From assembly GCF_000143415.4 (NCBI RefSeq), contig NW_003314261.1, positions 1,351,674 to 1,415,673 on the forward strand: a DNA stretch of 64,000 nucleotides, written 5' to 3'. A model generated the notes under the pieces. It was given only the letters and a program-made list of their open reading frames with translations. It had not been told where the DNA came from and did not search any database. Made by a program: the position numbers and the translations under genes. How positions within the stretch are numbered: position 1 is the stretch's first letter; each line of letters begins with the position of its first letter. Source of the DNA: Selaginella moellendorffii. Its lineage: Eukaryota; Streptophyta; Lycopodiopsida; Selaginellales; Selaginellaceae. Below, in pieces: positions 33,776-44,364 of the stretch.

Positions 33776-34171
33776 ATGTTAAGGCCAGAGAATATGAGAC
33801 TCAAATTTCTCATAATTTTCTCTTTGTTTCGTTACCTTGAGGGCAAGCTTGAGGATGGTGGGACTGCAAATGTTATACCAGTTGGAGATCCACGGGATGT
33901 TATTTTGTTTACACTAGATCAAGTGATAGATTCTATTAGTCATGATTATAGTTACTCATATGGACAGGCATTCGCATATTTTAACATGATTGGGTCATTC
34001 CGTGTGCTTGTAGCTGCATGGTTTCTCAACCCTGTTAATGATGAAGGATATTGTAGTGGTCAATTTAACAGAAATGGTGGTGCTAGTGGAGATGACATAA
34101 CAACTGGTTTATACCCAATTTATCATGTTTTGAAGGATAAAACTCAATGGCAAGGTTTTGATAGTTGTTAA
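33776..34171 (+). CDS. AT-rich ORF of unrecognised family
   Basis: A 131-codon open frame starting MLRPENMRLKFLIIFSLFRY. After the hydrophobic start it becomes well mixed: VIPVGDPRDVILFTLDQVID, YGQAFAYFNMIGSFRVLVAA, and YCSGQFNRNGGASGDDITTG, ending QWQGFDSC. The composition and the Gly/Asn/Asp/Tyr-rich turns look like a secreted or beta-rich protein, but I do not recognise it. Codons are strongly A/T-ending. It precedes the lectin ORF by 52 bp on the same strand, so the two could be exons of one gene, though the in-frame stops between them argue against a simple join. It may be a fragment. Confidence 0.45.
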   Translation: MLRPENMRLKFLIIFSLFRYLEGKLEDGGTANVIPVGDPRDVILFTLDQVIDSISHDYSYSYGQAFAYFNMIGSFRVLVAAWFLNPVNDEGYCSGQFNRNGGASGDDITTGLYPIYHVLKDKTQWQGFDSC

Positions 34172-34223
34172 TGCGAATTTTATGGTTCTTTATTTTCTAG
34201 AGTATGGATAAAAAATACCTAAG

Positions 34224-34718
34224 ATGTCAATAGAACAACTTACAAACAAAACTCAGATGGTAGAAAAAATTCCTCAAGACTTATATGATTGTTGGATTAT
34301 GTACTCAAGCCTTATTTCTGGAGAGGATTATAATAAATTTTCTTTTATGAATCCTGGCACTTTGAAACTTTCACCAAATAAAAAGTATGAGTTAGTATTG
34401 CTTAGTAATTGTGAAATTCAATTATTAGATGTGCAAAATAAATTTGCATATTGGAATAGTAATACTGGTAATTATGGACAATATGGTTGTATATTAAGGC
34501 TTCAAACAGATGGTAATTTGGTATTGTATAAAAGAAATGGAGATCCACTATATACAATTAATAAATATTGCTCACCTTCACCATGTGAACTACCATCTAT
34601 TCTTACTATACAAGATGATGGAAATTTAGTGTTGTATCGTAGTTTATCAGGGATTGTAGACTTTGTTATCTACTATAAAAAAAATAAATTGCTATGCATT
34701 CTATGTAGCAAAGTTTAG
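34224..34718 (+). CDS. GNA-type (bulb-type) mannose-binding lectin domain protein
   Basis: An AT-rich 164-codon ORF. Two copies of the B-lectin sugar-binding motif QxDxNxVxY are present: LRLQTDGNLVLY near residues 92-103 and TIQDDGNLVLY near 128-138. Upstream lie FMNPGTLKLSPNKKYELVLL and QNKFAYWNSNTGNYG, which match the other strands of the beta-prism. There is no evident signal peptide, kinase or PAN domain, so it is either a soluble cytosolic lectin or a fragment of a larger receptor gene. The stop codon at 34716-34718 lies exactly at the left end of a MITE-like repeat, so the original C-terminus may have been altered by that insertion. Lectins of this type often act in defence. Confidence 0.68.
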   Translation: MSIEQLTNKTQMVEKIPQDLYDCWIMYSSLISGEDYNKFSFMNPGTLKLSPNKKYELVLLSNCEIQLLDVQNKFAYWNSNTGNYGQYGCILRLQTDGNLVLYKRNGDPLYTINKYCSPSPCELPSILTIQDDGNLVLYRSLSGIVDFVIYYKKNKLLCILCSKV

Positions 34719-34987
34719 TTTTCTTAATAGTAGTGTTATTCTTACTTATTAATCCAATTAATCAAATAAATTTTATAAATATAATCATGTTTATAATTTA
34801 TAATCACAAGATTAATCTTATTACATTTCAACCATTAGATGATAGAATAAAAAATAATATACTAGAAAGGGTTTCAGAAATTTTATAAATTATGAATATG
34901 TTTATAAATTATAAATACAAAATTAATCTAAATGAATAACAACCATTAGATGGTAGAATATTCTAGAATATCCTATACTAAGCAAAC
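34717..34987 (-). mobile_element. MITE-like AT-rich element, copy 3 (inverted)
   Basis: About 271 bp in opposite orientation to copies 1 and 2. The left end reads gttttcttaatagtag, the right end ctaagcaaac. Reversed, it contains the shared blocks ttaattggattaataag, aataagattaatcttgtg and accatctaatggttgttatt. It starts at the stop codon of the lectin ORF. Confidence 0.65.
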
Positions 34988-37090
34988 TTAATATATAAGA
35001 TAAAATTACATTTAGATTTTTCTTTAATTTATGAATGTTAAATAGATATATTTTACAGTCCTAATAAAATAGATGATTTATTTTTTGAATTTAAAGTAGA
35101 ATTGTTTTGTATGCTTAAAAATATGTGGAGGAGGTAAAAAAGTTTTATTTCTATTTTTGGTTTAAAACAATATGCTTTGATATTCTGATATATTCTACTA
35201 TTTAATTATTGATATTTAGATTAATCCTATTTAGAAGCTATAAGATTATAATTTTTAAACTTTCTTAAACATCTTTTATACTTTATATACAGTTATATTA
35301 TTTTGTAATTATAGATTATAAATATTTTTGTAGTTTATGAACTTTCTTAAACATCAATACTTTATTACAGCCCACAAAATGCTCAGGAAAAAGATGATGT
35401 GAATTCCTCTTCTTTGGATGAGGATCATTAAATATGATTTCTCTAACCTAGAGTTATTTTTCTTTTTGGATAGTTATACCACTTAGCAGCCATTAGCAAG
35501 GAAACTCTTTTTGAATCTTCCCTAGTTTTTCTATCGAAAACATTTTTGTGTTAAGAGTATGAACTCCTCATTGTTTTCTTTTATTTTTATTTTTTCTGTT
35601 CTTTCTTAGCTATGGGTTTACCAATTTAAAGGTGACAATTAAAGTGCAAAGAGAATTAAATAAAAACCTTAGCAAGTATTTCATTTTCTTTCATTAAAAA
35701 AGAGGTTCTAATGACCTCATCAATATGGAAAACAGTAACAAACTTCCACTCGAAAGTTAAGTTTGATTTTTAAAAGGTGCAAGTGTTTTAGAAGCAATGT
35801 GAGAAACAGAAACCAACTTTCTCTTTATCAAATTAAAATGATCTAGAACCTGCTGTATTATAATAATATACATTTAAAATACATAAACAAACTAAGTGTT
35901 GCTACAATGTAAAGTGCAACAGATTTTTATTTTGTTTCTTAGATTCTCCTCAGTTTTACTGGTGTGTTTTTTTGTAACAATTATTCTAAATATGCTAATA
36001 TGATTTTGGTTTTTGGTTTATTATATTATGTCTACTGGTGCCTCTTAAGTTTCAAGTTCTTCTAGTTCTTCAATATTACAATGAAAGCTCTAGATGTTTC
36101 ACCAGATTTACCATCATCTTTGAGAGAGGAGAATAATATGAATTTTGTGAATATCTTAATGTATAAAAGTGTGATTGGAATGAATTTTCTTATATATAAA
36201 AGGTCTACAAGTTCTTGTGGTGGTGTTAACAACCTAATTGAAGTTTCAGATGCTCTTCAAGAAAATCATATAATTATATGCAAATGTAAGTGGTAAGTGT
36301 TCGGGAAAAAATTATCACTAAAAAGTTATAAAGGTAAAATTAATACTGTTACATTTTAGACATAGTTTATTGCAAATGATGAATTCAAATATTAACAGAC
36401 ATTAGTGTTAAAACAGCAAACATAAGTTGTAATATTAGTATAAGAATTACAAAATCACTATTCCCACCTTAGTAAAAAGGCTTTTAGAGTTGATCAAAGG
36501 GCTTGGGACTCAAATGTAGCAGCACTGGGCATTTTGTGCCAAGTTGAGATGGGACTCCATTCAGTGTCACTCCTTTGACATTGAACAAACTAGCTGCATT
36601 ATTTAAAGCACTTTCTATAGTGTTAAAAAAAACACACCATCAAAGTTACAGTTGCAGACGTCAGCGATTACCATGCTCTGTTGAGCTGTCGTTGTGCTGG
36701 CAGTCCAGGCTGGACAGGCCCAACTACCAATCTCGTCAGCAAGACTCCACATGCCCTGCAGCAAACAAAAGATAAGAAAACCATTGACCGCCAAAATATC
36801 GCCGAGGCATATCCCTCCCCCATTCAAACCCGTTCCCTCTGGTCAAGGAGGACCAAAGCAAAGGACCCAATGTAGGTCCTATTTCTTATATCACAAGGAA
36901 AGTGGACATTACAGTGGTGCCTAGTAGTACCCCTCTAAAACCAACCAACAAATCAATAGCCAGAGGCTGACATGCCACCCCGGACTCCATCTCCAACGCC
37001 ACCTCGGGCCCCCATCTCGGGCACCTGATGCCACGCAATGAGTTCTCCGGCAACCAACCTGTGTTGTGGAAAAAAATGGGAAACCTTCCT
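34988..37090. other. AT-rich intergenic region, no gene supported
   Basis: Low-GC sequence to about 36,640, then normal composition up to the end of CYP710A. A possible degenerate fourth piece of the MITE family lies at about 35165-35370 (tatattctactatttaatt, tttcttaaacatc twice). The frame at 36081-36296 is AT-driven and shows no family. Nothing else could be supported. Confidence 0.55.
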
Positions 37091-38674
37091 CTAGCTCTCT
37101 GTACTCGTCTCCTCAATCTCTCGTTCTTCCCGTCCTCGTCGATCATCATCGCCGCGGCGGGGCTTGAGAGTGACCAGGCATCCATCCCTGGGGACAATGG
37201 TGGGCACGTAGAGGATCTCGTCGCAGCCGGGCGTCCGGACCCTCTCCCACTCGACCATGCTGGAGAAGAGCGCGGTGAAGAGCACGAGATGGTTGATGGC
37301 GTACCTCTGGCCGAGACACTGGTGCGATCCCGCGCCGAACAGCAGCCAGTTCCGCTTGAACGCCACGTCCTCGAGCCGCGCCGCCGAGAATCTATCCGGA
37401 TCGAACGCGTACGGCTCCCTAAACCCCTGGAACGACGACTCCAACAGCGACGGGAAGACGATGGCCCCCTTGGGAACAGTGTACGAGTCCGTGATGGGGA
37501 AATCCACGCTCGCAATGTGTGGCACCATGGTCGCCGGCGGCCTGTAGCGAAGCACCTCCTTCACCACCATTTCCGTGTACTTCATCTCGCGCAGGAGCTC
37601 TGACCCCACCGGGGTGGCGGGGTCAAAGTTTGATCCAAATTCTCCTTCTCCTCCTCTGCGAAGAGATCTTTGCTCGTCGAGGATCTTGCCGAGCACTTGC
37701 GGGTTTGATTCGAGCAGCGCGCAAACCCACACGAGGGACGAGGTGGAAGCGTCCTGTGCCGCGAAGAGGAAGTCAAATATGTGCTGCCCGACCTGGCGGT
37801 CCGAGCTGTGCGGCGGCGGCGGCGAGCCCGACTCCCGGGCGGCGCGGATCTCCGCCAGCGTCTCCGCCATCCAAAAGTCCATGAGGCACGCCGGCTGCTC
37901 GCCCGGGGTGCTCATCCGCCGCTTGCTCCGCGCCGCGCACTCCCCCAGCGTCGCCACCAGCCGCTCCACCGCCTGCTTGGCGCGGCGGAAGGCGAAGCCC
38001 GGGAGATCGATCGGCAGCGCCAGGAGGCCGAGGTTGAAGAGGTTGTAATCCCGCGTGAAGTGCTCGCGCGCTCGCGGATCCAGGTATGGTCCCACGAACA
38101 CCTCCTGGGACGTCTCGAGATTCATGTCGCGGCAGAGGCTCCTCATCGCCACTGGGCGCTGGTGGATCGAGCTCGAGGAATTGGCGAGCCAGCGATGGAT
38201 GTGCTTGCGGATGGTGCGCTCCTGGATGGCGACGTAGACGCCCAGCGCCTTCCAGGTGAAGAGCGGCGCGAGACGGCGCCGGAGATCCTTGTGCTCCTCC
38301 CCAAACATGAAGATGAGATTCTCCTCGCCAAAGAGCTTCTTCCCGAATGGGTGACCCACGAGATGGAATGCCTCGGGCCGGACATTCGCGAAGATCTTGT
38401 GTGAGAGCTCCGCGTCGCGGACAAAGAGGATGAATCGCCCCAGGATCACGTCCCAGGACAGGCCCCAGGGGCTGCTCCTGGCCCGGATCGCCTGGCGCTC
38501 CCAGAAGCCCGTGGGATCGGCCACCATGGCCGCCACATTGCCCAGGAACGGGATCACCAGCCGCGGCCCGGGCAAATGCGCGCCCTTGCGGATGTAGCCC
38601 AGCTGCTCCCACGCCAGCGCGCACAGCACCAAGCTCGACGCCACAAGCAGGCAACTCCACGCCCAATCCTCCAT
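37091..38674 (-). CDS. CYP710A: Cytochrome P450 CYP710A, sterol C-22 desaturase
   Basis: CYP710A introduces the C-22 double bond that turns beta-sitosterol into stigmasterol in the ER, and is the plant counterpart of fungal ERG5. A single exon of 527 codons. An N-terminal anchor (WSCLLVASSLVLCALAWEQL) precedes LPGPRLVIPFLGN. Family-diagnostic stretches are NVRPEAFHLVGHPFGKKLFG, MNLETSQEVFVGPYLD, YNLFNLGLLALPIDLPGFAF, FDFLFAAQDASTSSLVW (I helix) and EVLRYRPPATMVPHIA (K helix ExxR). The haem loop is LLFGAGSHQCLGQRYAINH with its Cys. It ends in CDEILYVPTIVPRDGCLV and a charged tail. The match to CYP710A is long and specific. A long overlapping frame (37773-39152) is a shadow. Confidence 0.96.
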   Translation of the reverse strand: MEDWAWSCLLVASSLVLCALAWEQLGYIRKGAHLPGPRLVIPFLGNVAAMVADPTGFWERQAIRARSSPWGLSWDVILGRFILFVRDAELSHKIFANVRPEAFHLVGHPFGKKLFGEENLIFMFGEEHKDLRRRLAPLFTWKALGVYVAIQERTIRKHIHRWLANSSSSIHQRPVAMRSLCRDMNLETSQEVFVGPYLDPRAREHFTRDYNLFNLGLLALPIDLPGFAFRRAKQAVERLVATLGECAARSKRRMSTPGEQPACLMDFWMAETLAEIRAARESGSPPPPHSSDRQVGQHIFDFLFAAQDASTSSLVWVCALLESNPQVLGKILDEQRSLRRGGEGEFGSNFDPATPVGSELLREMKYTEMVVKEVLRYRPPATMVPHIASVDFPITDSYTVPKGAIVFPSLLESSFQGFREPYAFDPDRFSAARLEDVAFKRNWLLFGAGSHQCLGQRYAINHLVLFTALFSSMVEWERVRTPGCDEILYVPTIVPRDGCLVTLKPRRGDDDRRGREEREIEETSTES

Positions 38675-39806
38675 CCGCTGCCGCCCCGCCGCCGCCGCGC
38701 TGTCGTCCTCGATCGCCGCGGATCAACCCCGGCCGCCCGCCGCGCCCACGAGGAAGAACCCTAATCACCATCCCTGCCAATATATCGGCGCCATCCCCTC
38801 CGCCTCGGCCCCGCCGCCCACCCGCCCGGCCCCCATAGCCGCCCGGAAGACGGAAGATTCCAACCACCACGGAACATTCCGTCGAGCTAGCAGAATATTC
38901 TGTCAGCCCGGCGGAATATCCCGCAGACATTCTGCCGGGAATATTCGCCGCAAGCATGGGTGACAGGGGGATTTTACCCTCTCCCCTCCCCTGCTGCCGC
39001 GCAGAGCCACACGGTGGTGCGGGCACGCAGAGTAAGTGAGTACGTGCATTTTCTCTCCTTTGTCGGGATGTTCGGGGCTCGATTCCCGTGCGGGGCAGTC
39101 TGGGCTGGATGGCGACACCAAGAACCCTAAAAATAAAATGATGGTGGGCCAAAAGAAAGCTCTTGTGTGAGGATCTTAGTTGGATTGGTTGGATTCTCTG
39201 GTATTCGAGGCCATATCACATGTGGATGGCCACCCACGCCCCCACATTTATATGGGGCTTGAATGATTGTTGGGTCCCCGCCATCCTCCAAAAGCTAAAG
39301 GGGTATGTTATAGTTTTTTGTGATCTTGGCTGGAGCTTTCCATGAACAAGGAAGGGGGGGGAATCTTCGGATAGAGAGAAATCATGGAAATCATTTAGCC
39401 CAGCATCTGGTTGTTTCTCTTGGAACGAGAGAGATTCCAAACTTTCTCCGGATAGAGAGGCGGGGAAGGCGATGTGGATGGATGGATGGATGGATAGACA
39501 AAGGCCACTTCACTTGACGCTCTGTCTCGTAATGTACAAGAGGAAGGAAAGATAAAACGAAAAAACACAGCTACGTGAGAAACAAACAAAAGAGAGAAGA
39601 AGAAGAAAAAAGCGAGAAAATCCCAAACCCGAACGAGTCCAAGGAAGGACCCCGTGTGCTGCTGCTGCTGCTATTGCTGTTGCTACTGCTGCCTGTGCCA
39701 ATTGTACACTTGCCATCGATCAAGCAACCCTTGTTCTTCGTGATTCGTGACCAAGTTGAGCTTCCACCACTCCGCAAAAGCAAAAGTATCGCCAGATGAT
39801 CTCTCG
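38675..39806 (-). promoter_or_regulatory. CYP710A promoter region and 3' region of GINT1-like gene
   Basis: GC-rich leader just upstream of CYP710A, followed by less GC-rich DNA. An imperfect hairpin (cccggcggaat at 38907-38917 with attctgccggg at 38929-38939, 10 of 11 pairs) lies about 235-265 bp before the CYP710A ATG, flanked by further gaatatt repeats. A GGAT microsatellite lies at about 39473-39496 and a GCT/TGC run at about 39658-39690. No gene seen. Confidence 0.5.
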
Positions 39807-42403
39807 TCAGTGATCCCACCCGTCTCGTCGAGTGCCAAACTCCCACTTCCGCACGGGCACCCTCCCGAACAACTTGGCGAACCTCGCCAGGCACTGGCTG
39901 CGCTTGTCGTAGTGTGTCTTTGTATCCTTGCTGATGGCTGCGCCTGAGAACCTCGACGTGTCGACCGCCCAGGAGGGGTGGACATACTCCACTGTCCGGG
40001 ACGTGGTGCCATTCGCCAGCAGAAAGTTGAGCAGGATGTCTTCGCAGTTGAATAGCTCGTCCACCACGGCACGGGCCTGCTCCACATCCGGACTCCAGTA
40101 TCTTTCAAATGCCGTCTGCCCGTCCATAAAGCCTGCCCCTGTGAGAATCATGTTGTAGCCTTTGCCCCGCCGAGCGTGCCTCTCGTTTCTGTACTCGAGC
40201 GGATCACCATCAATAAGCCGGGGGTAAAAGCCGACGATGCGCCCCGGCTTCTCCCTCCACGACCTGAATGCCCTCTCAACGTCATCGCAAGTCACCATAA
40301 TGTCGTCATCCAGCTCGAACACCCCCCTCGTCTTGATGAGCGGGTCTGGCTTAAACCTGTTGTTCAGCGAGTTCGTTGGCTCCACCCGGATCCTGACGGG
40401 AACAGCCGAGTCGAAGTCACTGGGGTCTGGCGGCGTCCCGTGGTTCCAGACCACCACGATCTCTTGCACCGACGGGCACCGCGAGTAGTGCTTGATATAC
40501 ATCTTCAGGTTCCATATCCTGGCGTCGTACGTCATCGTAAGCATGGTAAACTGCGAGTAGACGCCTTGCACTGGATAAGGCTCGTCGGCACCGCTACCGC
40601 CGAAGAAGCACCTGACCGCCACACAGATGGAGGCCACGCACATTGTAGTTACCAGGAAGCACAGCCAGAGCCGGAAGCAGAGGTTGGAACGCAAGCGATT
40701 GCGGAACGGAAGACTGTCCCTGTTGATTCTCAACACTGTCCTGTGCAACCTTGAGGAGAGTGGAACCCTTATCCACGACGTCAGCGAAGCATCCCCTCTC
40801 TTTCCAAGGCTCATATACTTTGGAGAAGTCACGCAGAATCCCAGGAGCCAGCCTACCGCCACGTTCAAGAGCACCAAAAACAGCAGGGCCGCAGCACCAA
40901 AATAAATCCGCACCGACAAGTCGCCTGACGGCACCCTGTCTCCGTCCATCACTGCAATCCAGTTCCCGGATGGCAGCTTCTGTGCGTCCAGATGGTGGTG
41001 CCTCACCCCATTCCATGCATACCTCCCTTTATGAGACTCTTCAAAACTGAAGCTAACCTCTACTTCCCTGAACTTGTCCTTCGTGAGGGTCTCCACGCGA
41101 AACAGCTTCACCCGGCTACCATACGTGGAGCCACAGTCTTGACCCGGCCTGTAGATGTGACCGTTGTATATAAACGGCCTCCCAGCATTGCGAGCACCTA
41201 AGCTCTTGTCACCATTCCGAACTGGATTCCCCCTGTGCTGCTTCCACGTACCCAGGGGACTTGAAGAGTACCACACCTCGAGCTCACCATTTTTGCGGGA
41301 GCCAAAACGCTGGAAGTTCGACGCAAAGATCCAGAACAGGCCGTTGTACTCCACCATAGCCGCGTCAACCAGTGGTTTGCGAATGAGAACTTTTTCGAGG
41401 GTCCACTGCAGCGGGAACTGGACGGCTCGATAAAGCCTTAGATCGCCTTGGGAGCTGCCTTCTGGCATCATGTAAACCTGGCATGCAAACCCTGCCGAAA
41501 GTGAGTTCCGCACTTAAGAGCATGGCCACATAGCCTCTTACCTGGCCATCATGATCGAAAACAAAGGGATACGACAAATGCCACGGCTCGTCCAATGCGA
41601 TGCCAAGTGTTTTCCATGTAGCTCCCTGATCAAGGCTTTCGGCAACCCCAATATCTCCTTGCATCGTGACGGAATTCTTCGTCTCATAAAATATGTACAT
41701 GCTCTCGTCCTTAAGAAAACGGGAATCAACACCATAAAAAAATAACGGAGAGAATCTGATAGCGACGACTTACGCGGAGATAGAGGAAGGGGTCCGCCAC
41801 AAAGTTGCTTGCGTGGTTCCCATCAGATGCGGATGCGCAAGTGAGCACGGGGTTTGCCACTGGCCAGGCTGACCCGGCATCATTGTTCACGCTTAGCTGT
41901 TCAAAGAAAAGCAAGGTTAAAGTCGTCTATAAGAAAAGAAGGAACTAAGCAAACCTTTTCCAGGGGTTCTAGGCTGAACGGGCTAGCTCCTTGAAAGACT
42001 CCAATGGCCCAGGAACCCTCATTATCAGGCTGACACCCGCTCCCAGCCACGGCTAGCCTCTGGTACTGATACGGCGAGAAAGTGAGCCACGCGAAGAGCA
42101 TGCCCACGCCACCAAACACCGCAAAGGAGCACAGGAAGAAGAGGAATGGCGACGACAAAAGGCAATCTCCATGGCGAAGCTTGTCATGGCACTTGGAGCA
42201 GCAGCCTGGATTCGTCCATCGCCACTTGCAGCGACACCTGGTTCCCGGGACATCGCAGCAGTCTGGCGAGGAGAAATTACCCCTCATCCCTCCCATCTCC
42301 TGGCCGGTGACCAAAACAGAGGGGAATCAGACCATAAAGGGGGCGGCAGCGATCTAAAAGGGGAAGATCTCTCACTCACCGATATTGCGGCATCGATTTT
42401 CAT
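39807..42403 (-). CDS. GINT1: Glucosamine inositolphosphorylceramide transferase (GINT1-like, GT64)
   Basis: GINT1 adds glucosamine or N-acetylglucosamine to glycosyl inositol phosphoryl ceramides, the main plant sphingolipids, in the Golgi. The ATG at 42403 gives an eight-codon first exon (MKIDAAIS) and the acceptor before 42299 continues EMGGMRGNFSSPDCCDVPG. The N-terminal Cys-rich stretch and first transmembrane helix (FLFFLCSFAVFGGVGMLFAW) lead to a beta-propeller-like domain: NHASNFVADPFLYL, MYIFYETKNSVTMQGDIGVA, LDEPWHLSYPFVFDHDGQ and ARNAGRPFIYNGHIYRPGQD. Two more helices follow (FGAAALLFLVLLNVAVGWLL and LWLCFLVTTMCVASICVAV), then the GT64 domain with FTMLTMTYDARIWNLKMYI, GVFELDDDIMVTCDDVE (DxD metal motif), YNMILTGAGFMDGQ and NCEDILLNFLLANGTTS. 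The first exon choice is the least certain part. Confidence 0.88.
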
Positions 42404-42974
42404 CGTCGTCGCGATCCTGACAGCATAATGGAATATTTCGGGCTCTTCGTGCTACATTGACGTGATCCACTGATCGCTCGGCGCTATCGATCGATCGATC
42501 GTCGCTGCCGCCGATGCGCGATAATCCTAATCCCCCCGCTACCTATCCCCCTAGCGCTTGCGCGACGCGGCCACAGAATGCGCGATGACGATCGCCTGCG
42601 CTAGAAGAGGATCAGGATCATCACATTCCTCCGCGGTCGCCTTGTCCAAAAATGTCAAAACCCTAGAGACTCTATTCAAGCGCTCCTTCGGTTGTTCCCT
42701 CCCCCATCTTTTTCTTTTTCGCGAGAGGAACAGGAAAGAAATCTGGCAGCGCCGAGGATCGAACCGGGACCGCCTGTGGACCGCCACGTCAGGATAACGG
42801 TCATGTTTCTTCGAGTTTTGTTACAACTGGTCGCGTCGCGCGCGTCGCTATTTCAACCGATCCAGCTGGTTTACCACTACCTCACTGGGATCTTTCCTGC
42901 CATGTGCAGCGTACATTCTCTGCTCAAAGCATCTATGAGAATATGCAAATTTATTTTAGGGCAGGGCGAGCGAG
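42404..42974. promoter_or_regulatory. Divergent promoter, GINT1-like / ABCI
   Basis: The two ATGs face away from each other across 571 bp. A run of atcgatcgatcgatcg lies near 42487-42502. ORFs on both strands here (42551-42797) overlap in low-complexity frames and show no family. Confidence 0.5.
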
Positions 42975-44151
42975 ATGGAGCACGAAGGAGTGGCGCCATC
43001 GCCAGCGCCAGCATTGTCCGTGAGGGCGCTGCAATTCAGCTACCCAGGTCAGGCTCCCTTCGTCGCGGATCTGTCGCTGGCGCTGCTTCCTGGGACGCGA
43101 TGCCTGCTCGTCGGAGCGAATGGAGCGGGTGCGTGATCGATGTGAGCTACATTTTGACTGGAAATCTGTGCAGGCAAGACGACTCTGCTGCGGATTTTCG
43201 CTGGTAAGCACCTCGTCGGTGGGAAAGACGTCGTCCAGGTGCTCGGAAGATCGGCATTCCATGATACCGCGCTTACTTGCGATGGAGACCTTGCATACCT
43301 CGGAGAGTCTTGGAATCGTCCTATCGGCTCAGCGGTATTTTCTTTTCTCCTTTGTAAGCCTATAAGCTTGTGGCCTTGCTGAGAAGCTCTTTTTTTTTTT
43401 TTTTCTCCAAGGGTGATGTGCCATTGCAAGGGGATTTTACAGCAGAACACATGATCTTTGGTGGTAAGTTCTATCGTTTCTTTTGGGATTCTTTTTTGTT
43501 CGATGCCTCGATCCAAAACTCTTCCTGTTTTGTACGCAGTCGAAGGAATCGATCCGGATAGACGACAAAGATTGATAGATCTTTTGGATATCAACCTGCA
43601 GTGGAAAATGCATAAAGTTTCCGATGGTCAGCGTCGCCGCGTACAAATTTGCATGGGGCTTCTGCGACCTTATAAGGTGCGGATGTTTTCCATAGATTCG
43701 GCTCGCAAATGATTGATAATCAAGGATGTAGGTTCTCTTGCTGGACGAGATCACTGTGGATTTAGACGTGGTTGGAAGGATGGACTTGCTGAGCTTTTTT
43801 ATAGAGGAATGCACAGAGGTATGCAACACAAAATCTTGATGATATTTTTTTGGAGGCTGAGAGGCTGCTTGGATGCCGTAGAGAGGGTGCACCATTGTTT
43901 ATGCAACACACATTTTTGATGGATTGGAGGCCTGGGCAACACACCTGGCCTATGTGGTTGATGGAAAACTTGAGCGGTTTACCATGGCTTCTGACCTTCT
44001 TAGTACTGGCGATTCCGTTAAGAGCCTTCTAAATATTATCGAGCCATGGCTCAGAGACGAGAGGAAGGTTAGAGAGTCTCGGCCGAAATCCTCCCTGCCA
44101 GTGCAAGCCTCACCTTGGGCTTCTAGTCGTCATATGGCTTATTATCGCTGA
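42975..44151 (+). CDS. Soluble ABC ATPase, ABCI19/20/21 type
   Basis: A single nucleotide-binding domain with no membrane part, the plant ABCI subgroup related to yeast CAF16. Started at [20 protein letters not shown]. Exons give [20 protein letters not shown], Walker A in [20 protein letters not shown] (split by intron 1), the family insert [20 protein letters not shown], the signature [20 protein letters not shown], Walker B plus Glu in [13 protein letters not shown], and the switch His in [20 protein letters not shown]. It ends in [13 protein letters not shown] and a short tail. About 295 residues in eight or so exons. Arabidopsis members form a cytosolic complex linked to cytokinin response; this function is family-level inference. 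Convergent with the VQ gene. Confidence 0.88.
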
Positions 44152-44364
44152 ACCTTGAATCTAATGAGCTCTTCTGTTTTAACACTTACTATAGATGATA
44201 CGAATGTGGAAGAACTCGTAACAGAAAGCAAGCTGACTTTGCATTATGATCAAAAACTGGTGAGGAAAAACACAAAGAAAGAAAGGCAAAGATTTTTCAC
44301 TAAGCTTTTGCTATATCTCCCCGACTGAGACTGTGAATCGGTGCTTGCAGACACAAGCTGGGCC

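Noticed and set aside
36081-36296. 71-codon ORF in the second AT-rich island
   Set aside because: Short, AT-driven, with no domain and no flanking exon; cannot be supported.
37773-39152. 459-codon minus-strand frame overlapping CYP710A
   Set aside because: It lies in another frame of the CYP710A exon and extends into GC-rich leader; its Gly/Arg/Ala composition is that of a shadow.
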